Below are positions 1 through 6,904 of a stretch of 8,090 nt of DNA, one piece after another. The translations under genes were made by a program, and so were the position numbers. The DNA is from an uncultured Clostridia bacterium (GTDB taxonomy: Bacteria > Bacillota > Clostridia > Peptostreptococcales > Anaerovoracaceae), in NCBI GenBank assembly GCA_934255435.1, contig CAKQNZ010000092.1:1-8090 (forward strand), in the 5' to 3' direction. Below the pieces are notes generated by a model. That model did not search any database and was not told the DNA's origin. It saw nothing but the letters and a program-made list of their open reading frames with translations. Each line of letters begins with the position of its first letter. Within the stretch, counting starts at the first letter, position 1.

Positions 1-2551
1 CGTACTGGAGTCCTACTGCATTGCAGAATGCGATCGACTTAGGATCTCCGCCGTGCTCTCCGCAGATACCAAGCTTGATATTAGGTCTTGTCTGTTTACC
101 AAGCTCAACAGCCATTTTAACGAGCTTGCCTACGCCTGTCTGGTCGATGCTCTGGAACGGATCATCTTCAAAGATACCCTTATCTCTGTACTCTCTGATG
201 ATCTTGCCTGTATCGTCTCTTGAGAATCCGAATGTCATCTGAGTAAGGTCGTTTGTACCGAATGAGAAGAATTCAGCTTCTTCAGCGATCTCATCTGCAG
301 TCAGTGCTGCTCTCGGGATCTCGATCATAGTACCTACCATGTAGTCGAACTTAACGCCTTCTGACTCCATTACAGCATCAACAGTCTTGACAACTGTAGC
401 CTTTACGTCAGCCAGCTCTGATTTCATGCCTACCAGCGGGATCATGATCTCCGGTATGATATCCAGGCCTTTTTCTGCTCTTACTTCGATTGCAGCTCTG
501 ATAATAGCTTCAGCCTGCATCTCAGCTATTTCAGGATATGTAACAGCAAGACGGCATCCTCTGTGACCCAGCATAGGGTTGAACTCGTGGAGTTCTTCAG
601 CCTTCTTTGCCAGCTTTTCATATGGTACGTTTATCTGTGCTGACAGTTCATGAAGTTCTTCGTCTGTGTGAGGGATGAACTCATGGAGAGGTGGATCCAG
701 CAGTCTGATAGTAACAGGTCTGTCTTCCATAGCCTCATAGATGCCCTTGAAGTCACTCTTCTGATAAGGCAGCAGGAACTTGAGAGCTTCTCTTCTTTCT
801 GCTTCTGTATCAGCCATGATCATTCTTCTGATAGCAGGGATCCTTTCTTCTTCGAAGAACATATGCTCTGTTCTGCAGAGACCGATGCCTTCTGCTCCGA
901 ATGCAACTGCCTGTTTAGCATCTCTTGGATTATCTGCATTGGTTCTGATCTTCAAAGTTCTGATCTCGTCAGCCCATGACATTATCTTTGCAAAGTCTCC
1001 TGAAAGTTCAGGCGGAACTGTCTTGATCTGACCCTTGAGTACTTCACCTGCTGTACCATCCAGTGAGATGTAGTCTCCTTCTTTGAATACATGCTCTCCG
1101 ATAGTCAGCTGTTTGTTGTCTTCATCTACCTTGATCTCAGCACAGCCTGATACGCAGCACTTGCCCATACCCCTTGCTACTACTGCCGCATGTGATGTCA
1201 TGCCGCCTCTTGCAGTAAGGATACCTTCTGCAGCAACCATTCCAGCCAGGTCTTCAGGAGAAGTTTCCAGTCTTACCAGGATAACTTTTTCTCCGTTTGC
1301 AACTGCGGCTTCTGCATCTGCTGCATTGAAGTAGATCTTTCCTGTTGCAGCTCCAGGTGAAGCAGGAAGTCCCTTTGTCAGCTTCTCTGCTGCTGCCAGT
1401 TCTGCTGCATCGAACATAGGGTGCAGGAGCTGGTCGATCTGTGCAGGCTCTATACGCATAACAGCAGTTTCCTTGTCAATGAGACCTTCGTCTACCATGT
1501 CGACAGCGATCTTTACTGCTGCAGGAGCAGTTCTCTTGCCGTTTCTTGTCTGGAGCATGAACAGGTGGTTTCTTTCAACAGTGAATTCCATATCCTGCAT
1601 ATCTTTGTAATGCTGTTCGAGAAGTTCAGCGATCTTTGCAAACTGTGAATATACTTCAGGAAAAGCTTCTGCCATCTCTGAGATCGGCTGAGGTGTTCTG
1701 ATACCTGCTACAACGTCTTCACCCTGAGCATTTACCAGGAATTCACCGAACAGCTTCTTTTCACCGTTGGCAGCGTCTCTTGTGAATGCAACGCCTGTAC
1801 CGGAAGTGTTACCCATGTTTCCGAATACCATGGACTGTACATTTACTGCAGTACCGATGCTGTCCGGGATTTCATTGAGCTGTCTGTAGAGGATAGCTCT
1901 GTCGTTGTTCCATGATCTGAATACAGCCATGATAGCTTCCATCAGCTGATCTTTAGGATCCTGAGGGAAATCTCTGCCCATTTCTTCCTTTACGAGCGCC
2001 TTGTATCCTACGATGATCTCCTTGAGATCTTCTGTTGTAAGGTCTACGTCGTACTGGCAGCCTCTTTCGTCCTTCTTGCCGTCGAATACTGCATCAAACT
2101 TTCTCTTGTCTATTTCCATTACGACATCACCGAACATCTGGATGAATCTTCTGTAGCTGTCGTAAGCGAATCTCGGATTTTCAGTCAGCTTTGCAAGACC
2201 TTCAACAGTTTCATCGTTAAGACCGAGGTTGAGGATCGTGTCCATCATTCCCGGCATTGAAATCTTAGCTCCTGAACGTACCGATACCAGCAGCGGATTG
2301 CCTGCATCACCGAATTTTTTATCTGTAACATTCTCGAGGTCTGCAAGTTTTTCATAGATAGAATCCACGATATCATCAGCTATAGTCTGATTTTCTTCAT
2401 AATATCTGTTGCATGCCTCAGTTGTCACTGTGAATCCGAAAGGTACAGGCAGACCGATCTTGGTCATTTCAGCAAGGTTTGCACCTTTTCCGCCCAAAAG
2501 ATCTCTCATGTCCTTTGAGCCTTCATTAAATGAATAAACAAATTTTTTCAT
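1..2551 (-). CDS. ppdK: Pyruvate, phosphate dikinase (C-terminus cut by window edge)
   Basis: This enzyme interconverts pyruvate, ATP and phosphate with phosphoenolpyruvate, AMP and pyrophosphate in the cytosol, serving gluconeogenesis or pyrophosphate-linked glycolysis in anaerobes. The frame is open from ATG at 2551 to the edge, giving 850 codons with no stop or frameshift; the family is about 875 residues, so roughly 25 are missing. Visible motifs are GGKGANLAEM near residue 20, the nucleotide-binding SVRSGAKISMPGMMDT near 90, the swivelling phosphohistidine motif GGMTSHAAVVARG with His454 and the adjacent Thr452 (the usual regulatory phosphorylation site), and the C-terminal PEP-site motif GICGEHGGD with catalytic Cys830. 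These positions are within one residue of the well-studied Clostridium symbiosum enzyme as I recall it. GAGGAG at 2558-2563 supports the start. Isoleucine is mostly ATC and arginine mostly AGA, which suggests high expression. It follows glyS by 51 bases. Identification is secure. Confidence 0.97.
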   Translation of the reverse strand, partial: MKKFVYSFNEGSKDMRDLLGGKGANLAEMTKIGLPVPFGFTVTTEACNRYYEENQTIADDIVDSIYEKLADLENVTDKKFGDAGNPLLVSVRSGAKISMPGMMDTILNLGLNDETVEGLAKLTENPRFAYDSYRRFIQMFGDVVMEIDKRKFDAVFDGKKDERGCQYDVDLTTEDLKEIIVGYKALVKEEMGRDFPQDPKDQLMEAIMAVFRSWNNDRAILYRQLNEIPDSIGTAVNVQSMVFGNMGNTSGTGVAFTRDAANGEKKLFGEFLVNAQGEDVVAGIRTPQPISEMAEAFPEVYSQFAKIAELLEQHYKDMQDMEFTVERNHLFMLQTRNGKRTAPAAVKIAVDMVDEGLIDKETAVMRIEPAQIDQLLHPMFDAAELAAAEKLTKGLPASPGAATGKIYFNAADAEAAVANGEKVILVRLETSPEDLAGMVAAEGILTARGGMTSHAAVVARGMGKCCVSGCAEIKVDEDNKQLTIGEHVFKEGDYISLDGTAGEVLKGQIKTVPPELSGDFAKIMSWADEIRTLKIRTNADNPRDAKQAVAFGAEGIGLCRTEHMFFEEERIPAIRRMIMADTEAERREALKFLLPYQKSDFKGIYEAMEDRPVTIRLLDPPLHEFIPHTDEELHELSAQINVPYEKLAKKAEELHEFNPMLGHRGCRLAVTYPEIAEMQAEAIIRAAIEVRAEKGLDIIPEIMIPLVGMKSELADVKATVVKTVDAVMESEGVKFDYMVGTMIEIPRAALTADEIAEEAEFFSFGTNDLTQMTFGFSRDDTGKIIREYRDKGIFEDDPFQSIDQTGVGKLVKMAVELGKQTRPNIKLGICGEHGGDPKSIAFCNAVGLQY

Positions 2552-2563
2552 TTTACTCTCCTC

Positions 2564-2593
2564 GTTAAATATTTGTATTAAAATAGTTAAATA
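2564..2593 (-). repeat. 8-base direct repeat upstream of ppdK
   Basis: GTTAAATA (plus strand; TATTTAAC on the coding strand) occurs exactly at 2564-2571 and 2586-2593, with starts 22 bases apart, close to two helical turns. One copy lies in the spacer of the candidate ppdK promoter and the other near its predicted start site, a layout compatible with an operator. The repeat is short and the region AT-rich, so it may be chance. Confidence 0.35.
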
Positions 2594-2606
2594 CTACTTG
2601 GATCAA
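2577..2606 (-). promoter_or_regulatory. Possible internal promoter for ppdK
   Basis: On the minus strand TTGATC (2606-2601, four of six matches to the -35 consensus, overlapping the glyS stop codon) is followed after 18 bases by TTTAAT (2582-2577, five of six matches to the -10 consensus). A transcript starting near 2570 would carry a leader of about 20 bases that includes the ppdK ribosome binding site. The gap is very AT-rich, so chance matches are likely. This is inference only. Confidence 0.27.
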
Positions 2607-4006
2607 AACTCAAGTTTTTCTTCGATGTATCCTCTGACCTGATCTACCGGTATGCGGATCTGCTCCATCGTATCTCTGTCTCTGACAGTAACGCAGTTGT
2701 CGTTTTCTGTATCGAAGTCCACACATATCGAGAACGGTGTGCCGATCTCATCCTGTCTTCTGTATCTCTTACCGATAGACCCTGTAACATCATAATCCAC
2801 AGAGAAATATTTTGACAGTTCCTCATACACAGGCTCTGCCACCGGACCAAGCTTTTTAGCCAGCGGCAACACCGCTGCCTTGTACGGAGCCAGTGCAGGA
2901 TGCAGTCTCAGAACAGTCCTGACATCCTCCTTGCCTTTGGAATCCGTAAGCACCTCTTCATCGTAGGCGTCTACTAAAAATGCCAGCAGCATACGCTCTA
3001 CACCTACAGACGGTTCGATACAATACGGAACGTATTTTTCGTTAGTCTCAGGATCCATGTAGCTCATATCCTGACCTGAATGATTCTGATGAGCCATGAG
3101 GTCAAAATCTGTTCTTGACGCCACACCCCACAGTTCGCCCCATCCGAACGGGAATCTGAATTCGATATCCGTTGTGGCATTGCTGTAGTGCGAAAGCTCT
3201 TCAGGATCATGGTCTCTGAGCTTCATATGGTCTTCTTTGATACCCAGATTCTTCAGGAAATCTGCACAGTAGTTTTTCCAGTATGCGAACCACTCCAGTT
3301 CTGTACCCGGCTTGCAGAAAAATTCGAGTTCCATCTGTTCGAACTCTCTTGTCCTGAAGATGAAGTTACCCGGCGTTATTTCATTCCTGAATGATTTTCC
3401 TACCTGCGCTATGCCAAATGGTATTTTTTTTCTTGATGCTCTCTGTACACTTTTGAAATTCACGAAAATGCCCTGAGCAGTCTCCGGTCTGAGATATATC
3501 TCTGCCTTCGAATCATCAGTAACACCCTGAAAAGTCTTGAACATCAGATTGAACTGACGTATTCCTGTAAAGTCCGCTTTACCGCAGTCAGGGCATTTTA
3601 TCCCTTTTTCGGCTATGAAACCTTCCATCTTTTCATTGGACCATCCGTCAGGTACGACATCTTCGATACCTTCTGATTTAAGATGCTCTTCAATAAGTTT
3701 ATCAGCTCTGAACCTTGACTTGCAGGCTTTGCAGTCGATGAGGGGATCCGAAAATCCTCCTACATGCCCTGACGCAACCCATGTCTGTGGATTCATCAGT
3801 ATGGCGGCATCCAGCCCTACGTTGTATTTGGACTGCTGGACGAATTTCTTCCACCATGCTTTTTTCACATTGTTCTTGAGTTCAACGCCGAGCGGACCAT
3901 AATCCCATGTGTTGGCCAGCCCGCCGTATATTTCAGAACCAGGGAAAATGAACCCTCTGTTCTTGGCAAGTGCTGTAATCTTATCCATTGTCACTTCTCT
4001 GCTCAT
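2603..4006 (-). CDS. glyS: Glycyl-tRNA synthetase, alpha2 (single-chain) type
   Basis: A class II aminoacyl-tRNA synthetase that charges tRNA-Gly with glycine in the cytosol. At 467 residues it fits the dimeric GlyRS family (about 460) and not the separate alpha/beta form. The N-terminal motif [20 protein letters not shown] is at 21-40. A zinc-knuckle-like insertion has CxxC pairs at Cys92/Cys95 and Cys138/Cys141. Motif 2 begins at FRNE (206-209), followed by [14 protein letters not shown] (217-230). Motif 3 is GVERMLLAF at 335-343 with Arg338. The anticodon-binding domain starts near [13 protein letters not shown] (367-379). GGAGAAG at 4011-4017 is well spaced for ATG 4006; an ATG six codons later has a poorer site. 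It lies 95 bases downstream of the DUF4342 gene and 51 upstream of ppdK. No T-box leader is present in the short gap. No defects seen. Confidence 0.98.
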   Translation of the reverse strand: MSREVTMDKITALAKNRGFIFPGSEIYGGLANTWDYGPLGVELKNNVKKAWWKKFVQQSKYNVGLDAAILMNPQTWVASGHVGGFSDPLIDCKACKSRFRADKLIEEHLKSEGIEDVVPDGWSNEKMEGFIAEKGIKCPDCGKADFTGIRQFNLMFKTFQGVTDDSKAEIYLRPETAQGIFVNFKSVQRASRKKIPFGIAQVGKSFRNEITPGNFIFRTREFEQMELEFFCKPGTELEWFAYWKNYCADFLKNLGIKEDHMKLRDHDPEELSHYSNATTDIEFRFPFGWGELWGVASRTDFDLMAHQNHSGQDMSYMDPETNEKYVPYCIEPSVGVERMLLAFLVDAYDEEVLTDSKGKEDVRTVLRLHPALAPYKAAVLPLAKKLGPVAEPVYEELSKYFSVDYDVTGSIGKRYRRQDEIGTPFSICVDFDTENDNCVTVRDRDTMEQIRIPVDQVRGYIEEKLEF

Positions 4007-4101
4007 ATCACTTCTCCATATTGTTATTTATTTTATGTCGCAGCCGTATAATGCTGCTTTGTATGTCGGTCTTATTCTTCTGTCTCAGTCTCGTCTTCTT
4101 C
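4007..4101 (-). other. Intergenic gap between the DUF4342 gene and glyS
   Basis: This 95-base gap is the largest in the window. Its upstream end (4101-4075) is nine sense codons in frame with the preceding gene, encoding EEDETETEE before a TAA at 4074-4072. It also holds a small inverted repeat, GCAGC/GCTGC at 4040-4044 and 4053-4057 with an 8-base loop, not followed by a T tract on the coding strand. TATGTCG (plus strand) occurs at 4034-4040 and 4062-4068. The glyS ribosome binding site is at 4011-4017. I see no convincing promoter, terminator or T-box. Confidence 0.6.
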
Positions 4102-4791
4102 CTAGTCGTCTGAGCTTTCCTGAGTTTCAGCAGTCTGAGGCTGTTCTTCTTCAATCTTCACTTCGTCGTTTGCTTCTGATTCGGAGCTTTCGAAGCAGTC
4201 GGTGAAGTCAAGATCATCTTCGTCATCTGTATTCTTCATCTTTTCTACTGTTTCTCCGGCTTTTTCCTTGCCTTTCTGATAAAGTTCTGCACCTTTCTCG
4301 ATGCCCTTCTGATAAAGTTCTGCGCCTTTTTCTTTCATTTCACCTGCTACAGTACTGCTTTTTTCGACTACAGTACCCATGGCGTCTGTAACTGCATCAC
4401 TCACGTCTATTATAGTACCGTCATCTTTTACGACTTCGATAGTACATTTGAATCCGAATGCGGCGACCACTGCCACTACTGAAGCTATCGGCGCTATCAC
4501 AAGACCTACGATACCTGCATTGACAGGTACATTAAGCACGAGTTCATCATCTCTTCTGACCTGGATCTTTGCAACATTGCCTTTCTTGATGAGCTCTTTC
4601 AGACTTGAAAAAAGCGCTTCACCTTTCTGTCCGAATCCTCTCTTCTTTTCACCGGAATTGATATTTTCTTCTATTGCTATAATGGCATCCACAACACTGC
4701 CGTCTGCCTCTTCCAGTGCAGCCTTGGCTTCTGCATAAGTGACGCCTGTTCTGTCTTTCACCAGTTCAATTTTTTCTAATGTGATTTCCAT
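4102..4791 (-). CDS. Uncharacterised protein: UBA-like domain plus DUF4342, acidic tail
   Basis: Function unknown. From ATG 4791 the product is 229 residues. Residues 5-42 resemble the UBA-like three-helix bundle at the start of elongation factor Ts and of NAC: VKDRTGVTYAEAKAALEEAD followed by a short helix. Residues 52-122 fit DUF4342: a basic helix (FSSLKELIKKGNVAKIQVRR), the strand LVLNVPVNAG, a hydrophobic stretch at 92-114 (long enough to insert in or lie on a membrane) and the closing strand CTIEV. Residues 153-185 are an 11-residue repeat (KGAELYQKGIE, twice, then a degenerate copy) predicting an amphipathic helix. The last 41 residues are strongly acidic: about 19 Asp/Glu against one Lys. 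An in-frame GTG at 4809 would add six residues, but AGGAGG at 4798-4803 points to 4791. It follows recO by 21 bases. The stop is TAG, with acidic codons continuing in frame beyond it. Its neighbours hint at a translation or envelope role, which is only inference. Confidence 0.85.
   Translation of the reverse strand: MEITLEKIELVKDRTGVTYAEAKAALEEADGSVVDAIIAIEENINSGEKKRGFGQKGEALFSSLKELIKKGNVAKIQVRRDDELVLNVPVNAGIVGLVIAPIASVVAVVAAFGFKCTIEVVKDDGTIIDVSDAVTDAMGTVVEKSSTVAGEMKEKGAELYQKGIEKGAELYQKGKEKAGETVEKMKNTDDEDDLDFTDCFESSESEANDEVKIEEEQPQTAETQESSDD
4271..4336 (-). repeat. 33-base tandem repeat inside the DUF4342 gene
   Basis: Two adjacent 33-base units (4271-4303 and 4304-4336) share an exact 17-base core TTCTGATAAAGTTCTGC (plus strand) and differ at a handful of other positions. 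Each encodes one 11-residue helical repeat with the core KGAELYQKG. The period of 11 codons keeps the frame and suits a continuous helix. A third, degenerate protein unit (EKAGETVEKMK) follows. This looks like an internal duplication within the gene. Confidence 0.85.
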
Positions 4792-4797
4792 CTCTTG

Positions 4798-4803
4798 CCT
4801 CCT
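4798..4803 (-). promoter_or_regulatory. Ribosome binding site deciding the DUF4342 start
   Basis: A full AGGAGG on the minus strand lies six bases before ATG 4791. It also sits just inside the longer frame opened by GTG 4809, which has no comparable site in front of it. This makes the 229-residue product the likely one. Confidence 0.85.
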
Positions 4804-4812
4804 GTCCACGCA

Positions 4813-5559
4813 TCAGACCATCTTTTCACTTTTAAGATCCGACGCATCCAAGTAATAAGCTGCATATGCACGTATTATCGTCTGCAGCAGTTTCCCTGCC
4901 TCTTCTTTAAGAGCCAGATTCTCAAGTTTTTTCAAAGAGTTGAATGTAAAATACTTTAATATATCTACTATACCAAATTCTATATCATAAATCAACTCAC
5001 TATGGCTCGATTTTTGCAAGTTTGTCCAGCATCCCCTGCACAATATGCCCCCGTCTTCGATACTGAACTTGTACGGTTCCTTTTTTTCTCCGCATGAAAC
5101 GCATACATCAAGCTGCGGCATAACACCACATAGCCTGAAAGTTTTCGTCTGATATGCCAGGACAAGGGTGCCTATACCACGCTGTCTGTTTTCGAGTACA
5201 GAAAAGAATTCTGCAAGCAGATCCAGCATTCCAGGTACAGGAAGTTCGTCCGGCAGTATCTTTTCAGTATACTCCAGGATATATGCGCCATTCATGTACT
5301 TATCAACATCCTCACCTATCCTGTAGTAGCTTTTCAGTGCCTCCGCACTGTTTATGTTGTATCCACTCCTGCCGCTGTAAAGCTCATACCGTCCGTATGT
5401 GAAAGGTCTCAGTGCAAGGGAACTGCGGCTCCTGCCTTTCTCTCCTATGCTTGTACCGGCACTGATCTTGCCGTATTTCCTGGAAAGAAGAAGTATCATC
5501 CGCCTGTTGTATGAAGTTTTTATCTGTTTGAGGACTATACCCTCTGTATCTGTAAGCAA
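4813..5559 (-). CDS. recO: DNA repair protein RecO
   Basis: RecO binds and anneals single-stranded DNA and, with RecR, helps load RecA in gap and break repair. The 248-residue length is normal for the family. The N-terminal OB-fold begins with the family signature TEGIVLK (residues 5-11) and runs to about residue 80; a helical domain follows. It carries a four-cysteine zinc site, CVSC (Cys153, Cys156) and CRGC (Cys174, Cys177). The start codon is TTG at 5559: AAGGAG at 5568-5573 lies eight bases before it, and the alignment to the family N-terminus needs this start. An out-of-frame ATG abuts the ribosome binding site and opens a ten-codon frame ending in TAG; it has no room for initiation and is probably not used. 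The gene is 30 bases downstream of era and 21 upstream of the DUF4342 gene, a common Firmicute arrangement. Confidence 0.95.
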   Translation of the reverse strand: MLTDTEGIVLKQIKTSYNRRMILLLSRKYGKISAGTSIGEKGRSRSSLALRPFTYGRYELYSGRSGYNINSAEALKSYYRIGEDVDKYMNGAYILEYTEKILPDELPVPGMLDLLAEFFSVLENRQRGIGTLVLAYQTKTFRLCGVMPQLDVCVSCGEKKEPYKFSIEDGGILCRGCWTNLQKSSHSELIYDIEFGIVDILKYFTFNSLKKLENLALKEEAGKLLQTIIRAYAAYYLDASDLKSEKMV

Positions 5560-5589
5560 CAGGTCATCTCCTTCCCATGTGTTCAGCTG

Positions 5590-6489
5590 CTATTCCTTGT
5601 ATCCGAAATTCGACAGCGCTATATCGCTGTCACGCCAGTTTTCTTTTACTTTTACCCAGAGTTCCAGATATACTTTCGTGCCGAGCAGCGCTTCGATCTC
5701 TTCTCTTGCGCTCTTGCCTATGCCCTTGAGCTTCCTGCCGCCTTTGCCTATGATCATTCCTTTGTGGGATTTTTTTTCACAGTATATCACGGCATTTATC
5801 CTTGTTATGTTTTTCTCTTCACGGTACTGCTCGATCTCTACGGCAACTCCGTGTGGCACTTCATCCTGAAGATACAGCAGGATCTTCTCTCTTATTATCT
5901 CGCTGACTATGAATCGCTCGGGATCTTCAGTCACCATGTCGTCCGGAAAATACATCGGACCTTCTTCCATGAACTCTGCTGCAGCTTTTATGACGTCCTG
6001 CACATTAGTGCCTTCTTTAGCAGATGTGCCGATTATGTTTTCAAAAATACCTGTTTCGTCATATTCGTTGTATATCTCTGCGAATTCATCCGGCCCCATC
6101 TTGTCCATCTTGTTTATGACAAGTATCTTCGGCGTACTGATGTTGTCCAGAAGATCAACGATGTACTTGTCTCCCGGACCTGCAGAAAGTTTGTCGTCAA
6201 CGATGAAGATTATGGCATCCACTTCGTTGAAAGTCCCTGTAGCTGCTTCTGTCATGAATTCTCCCAGTTTGTTGCGGGGTTTATGTATCCCCGGAGTATC
6301 TATGAAGATCATCTGCATATCATCTTCACTGTCATCTGCGGCATAATGCGTATATATACCTCTTATAGCATTCCTTGTCGTCTGGGGCTTGTCTGTCGTT
6401 ATCGCTATTTTCTCACCGAGTATCGCATTGAGAAGTGTTGATTTTCCTACGTTCGGCCTCCCTACGATACCTACGAATCCTGTTTTCAT
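5590..6489 (-). CDS. era: GTPase Era, 30S ribosomal subunit assembly factor
   Basis: Era is an essential GTPase that binds the 3' end of 16S rRNA and checks 30S maturation at the inner face of the membrane. From ATG 6489 it is 299 residues, the usual length. The G domain shows G1 GRPNVGKS (10-17), the G2 region TTRNAIRG (37-44), G3 DTPG (64-67), G4 NKMD (126-129) and G5 SAKEG (156-160). The C-terminal KH domain has the GxxG loop IIGKGG at 246-251 and ends in the conserved WRDSD and NFGY. AGGAGG at 6497-6502 lies seven bases before ATG 6489, so the upstream ATGs at 6513, 6510 and 6495 are not preferred. The loop between G2 and G3 is about seven residues longer than I recall for Bacillus subtilis Era and is acidic (DDSEDD, 52-57). 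It sits 20 bases after cdd. Confidence 0.97.
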   Translation of the reverse strand: MKTGFVGIVGRPNVGKSTLLNAILGEKIAITTDKPQTTRNAIRGIYTHYAADDSEDDMQMIFIDTPGIHKPRNKLGEFMTEAATGTFNEVDAIIFIVDDKLSAGPGDKYIVDLLDNISTPKILVINKMDKMGPDEFAEIYNEYDETGIFENIIGTSAKEGTNVQDVIKAAAEFMEEGPMYFPDDMVTEDPERFIVSEIIREKILLYLQDEVPHGVAVEIEQYREEKNITRINAVIYCEKKSHKGMIIGKGGRKLKGIGKSAREEIEALLGTKVYLELWVKVKENWRDSDIALSNFGYKE

Positions 6490-6496
6490 ATGCATA

Positions 6497-6502
6497 CCTC
6501 CT
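6497..6502 (-). promoter_or_regulatory. Ribosome binding site deciding the era start
   Basis: A full AGGAGG on the minus strand sits between the cdd stop and ATG 6489, leaving a seven-base spacer. It falls downstream of the first in-frame ATGs at 6513 and 6510, so those are very unlikely to be the true start. Confidence 0.85.
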
Positions 6503-6509
6503 GTCTGCA

Positions 6510-6902
6510 TCATAATCTGAACCCCGAAGGAAACAGTTCTTCAAGAGTCCTGATCCTGAGATGTTCTTTATCAGGACCTGTTATTATCTTTATATCCGGT
6601 GAGAATTCATACATGAACTGCCTGCATATACCGCAGGGCACTGATTCCGTACCTCGCACTGTCACAGCGATGGCAGTGAATTCTCTTTCACCTTCTGAAA
6701 TGGCTTTGATAAAAGCCGTCCGCTCAGCGCATATAGTCGCTCCGAACGATGAGTTTTCGATATTCACGCCGGTGTATACACTGCCGTCTGCAGCGAGCAG
6801 TGCAGCGCCTACTTTGAATCCTGAATATGGCGCATAAGCATTATCTGATATTTTTTCAGCGGTTTCGTAAAGATCTGCTGCTTTTCCCGCATCCAGCTTC
6901 AT
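6510..6902 (-). CDS. cdd: Cytidine deaminase (tetrameric type)
   Basis: Cdd hydrolytically deaminates cytidine and deoxycytidine to uridine and deoxyuridine in cytosolic pyrimidine salvage. The 130-residue product matches the short homotetrameric class. It has the N-terminal signature AYAPYSGFKVGAAL (22-35), substrate-binding NIEN (47-50), the zinc and proton-shuttle motif CAE (Cys58, Glu60) and PCGIC (Cys90, Cys93), giving the three-cysteine zinc site. The C-terminal TLEELFPSGF is typical. Start choice is between ATG 6908 and ATG 6902. GAGGTGA at 6909-6915 directly touches the first and is six bases from the second, so 6902 is preferred. If 6908 is used, the product is 132 residues and overlaps the ybeY stop as ATGA. 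Many Firmicutes place dgkA between ybeY and cdd; none is present here. Identification is secure, the start less so. Confidence 0.96.
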   Translation of the reverse strand: MKLDAGKAADLYETAEKISDNAYAPYSGFKVGAALLAADGSVYTGVNIENSSFGATICAERTAFIKAISEGEREFTAIAVTVRGTESVPCGICRQFMYEFSPDIKIITGPDKEHLRIRTLEELFPSGFRL

Positions 6903-6904
6903 GA

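Noticed and set aside
1..2551. Possible pseudogene or frameshift in ppdK
   Set aside because: Reading every codon from 2551 to the edge shows one uninterrupted frame with all catalytic motifs at the expected spacing. The gene is only cut by the window boundary.
4040..4057. Intrinsic terminator after the DUF4342 gene
   Set aside because: The inverted repeat has only a five-base stem with an eight-base loop, and the bases after it on the coding strand are A-rich, not a T run.
4007..4101. T-box riboswitch upstream of glyS
   Set aside because: Firmicute glycyl-tRNA synthetase genes often have one, but the 95-base gap is too short for the usual leader. No T-box core (TGGNACCGCG-like) or terminator hairpin with a T tract is present.
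4102..4104. TAG as a pyrrolysine or reassigned codon
   Set aside because: The recO-glyS cluster gives no sign of a pyl system, era also terminates with TAG at the expected family length, and the extension adds only nine low-complexity residues. A nonsense change or ordinary stop is simpler.
5764..6441. A 225-codon plus-strand open frame opposite era
   Set aside because: It is fully antisense to a motif-complete Era, has a low-complexity composition rich in Phe, Tyr, Cys and His typical of an antisense reading, and no family signature. The other plus-strand frames opposite ppdK, glyS, recO, ybeY and phoH are rejected on the same grounds.
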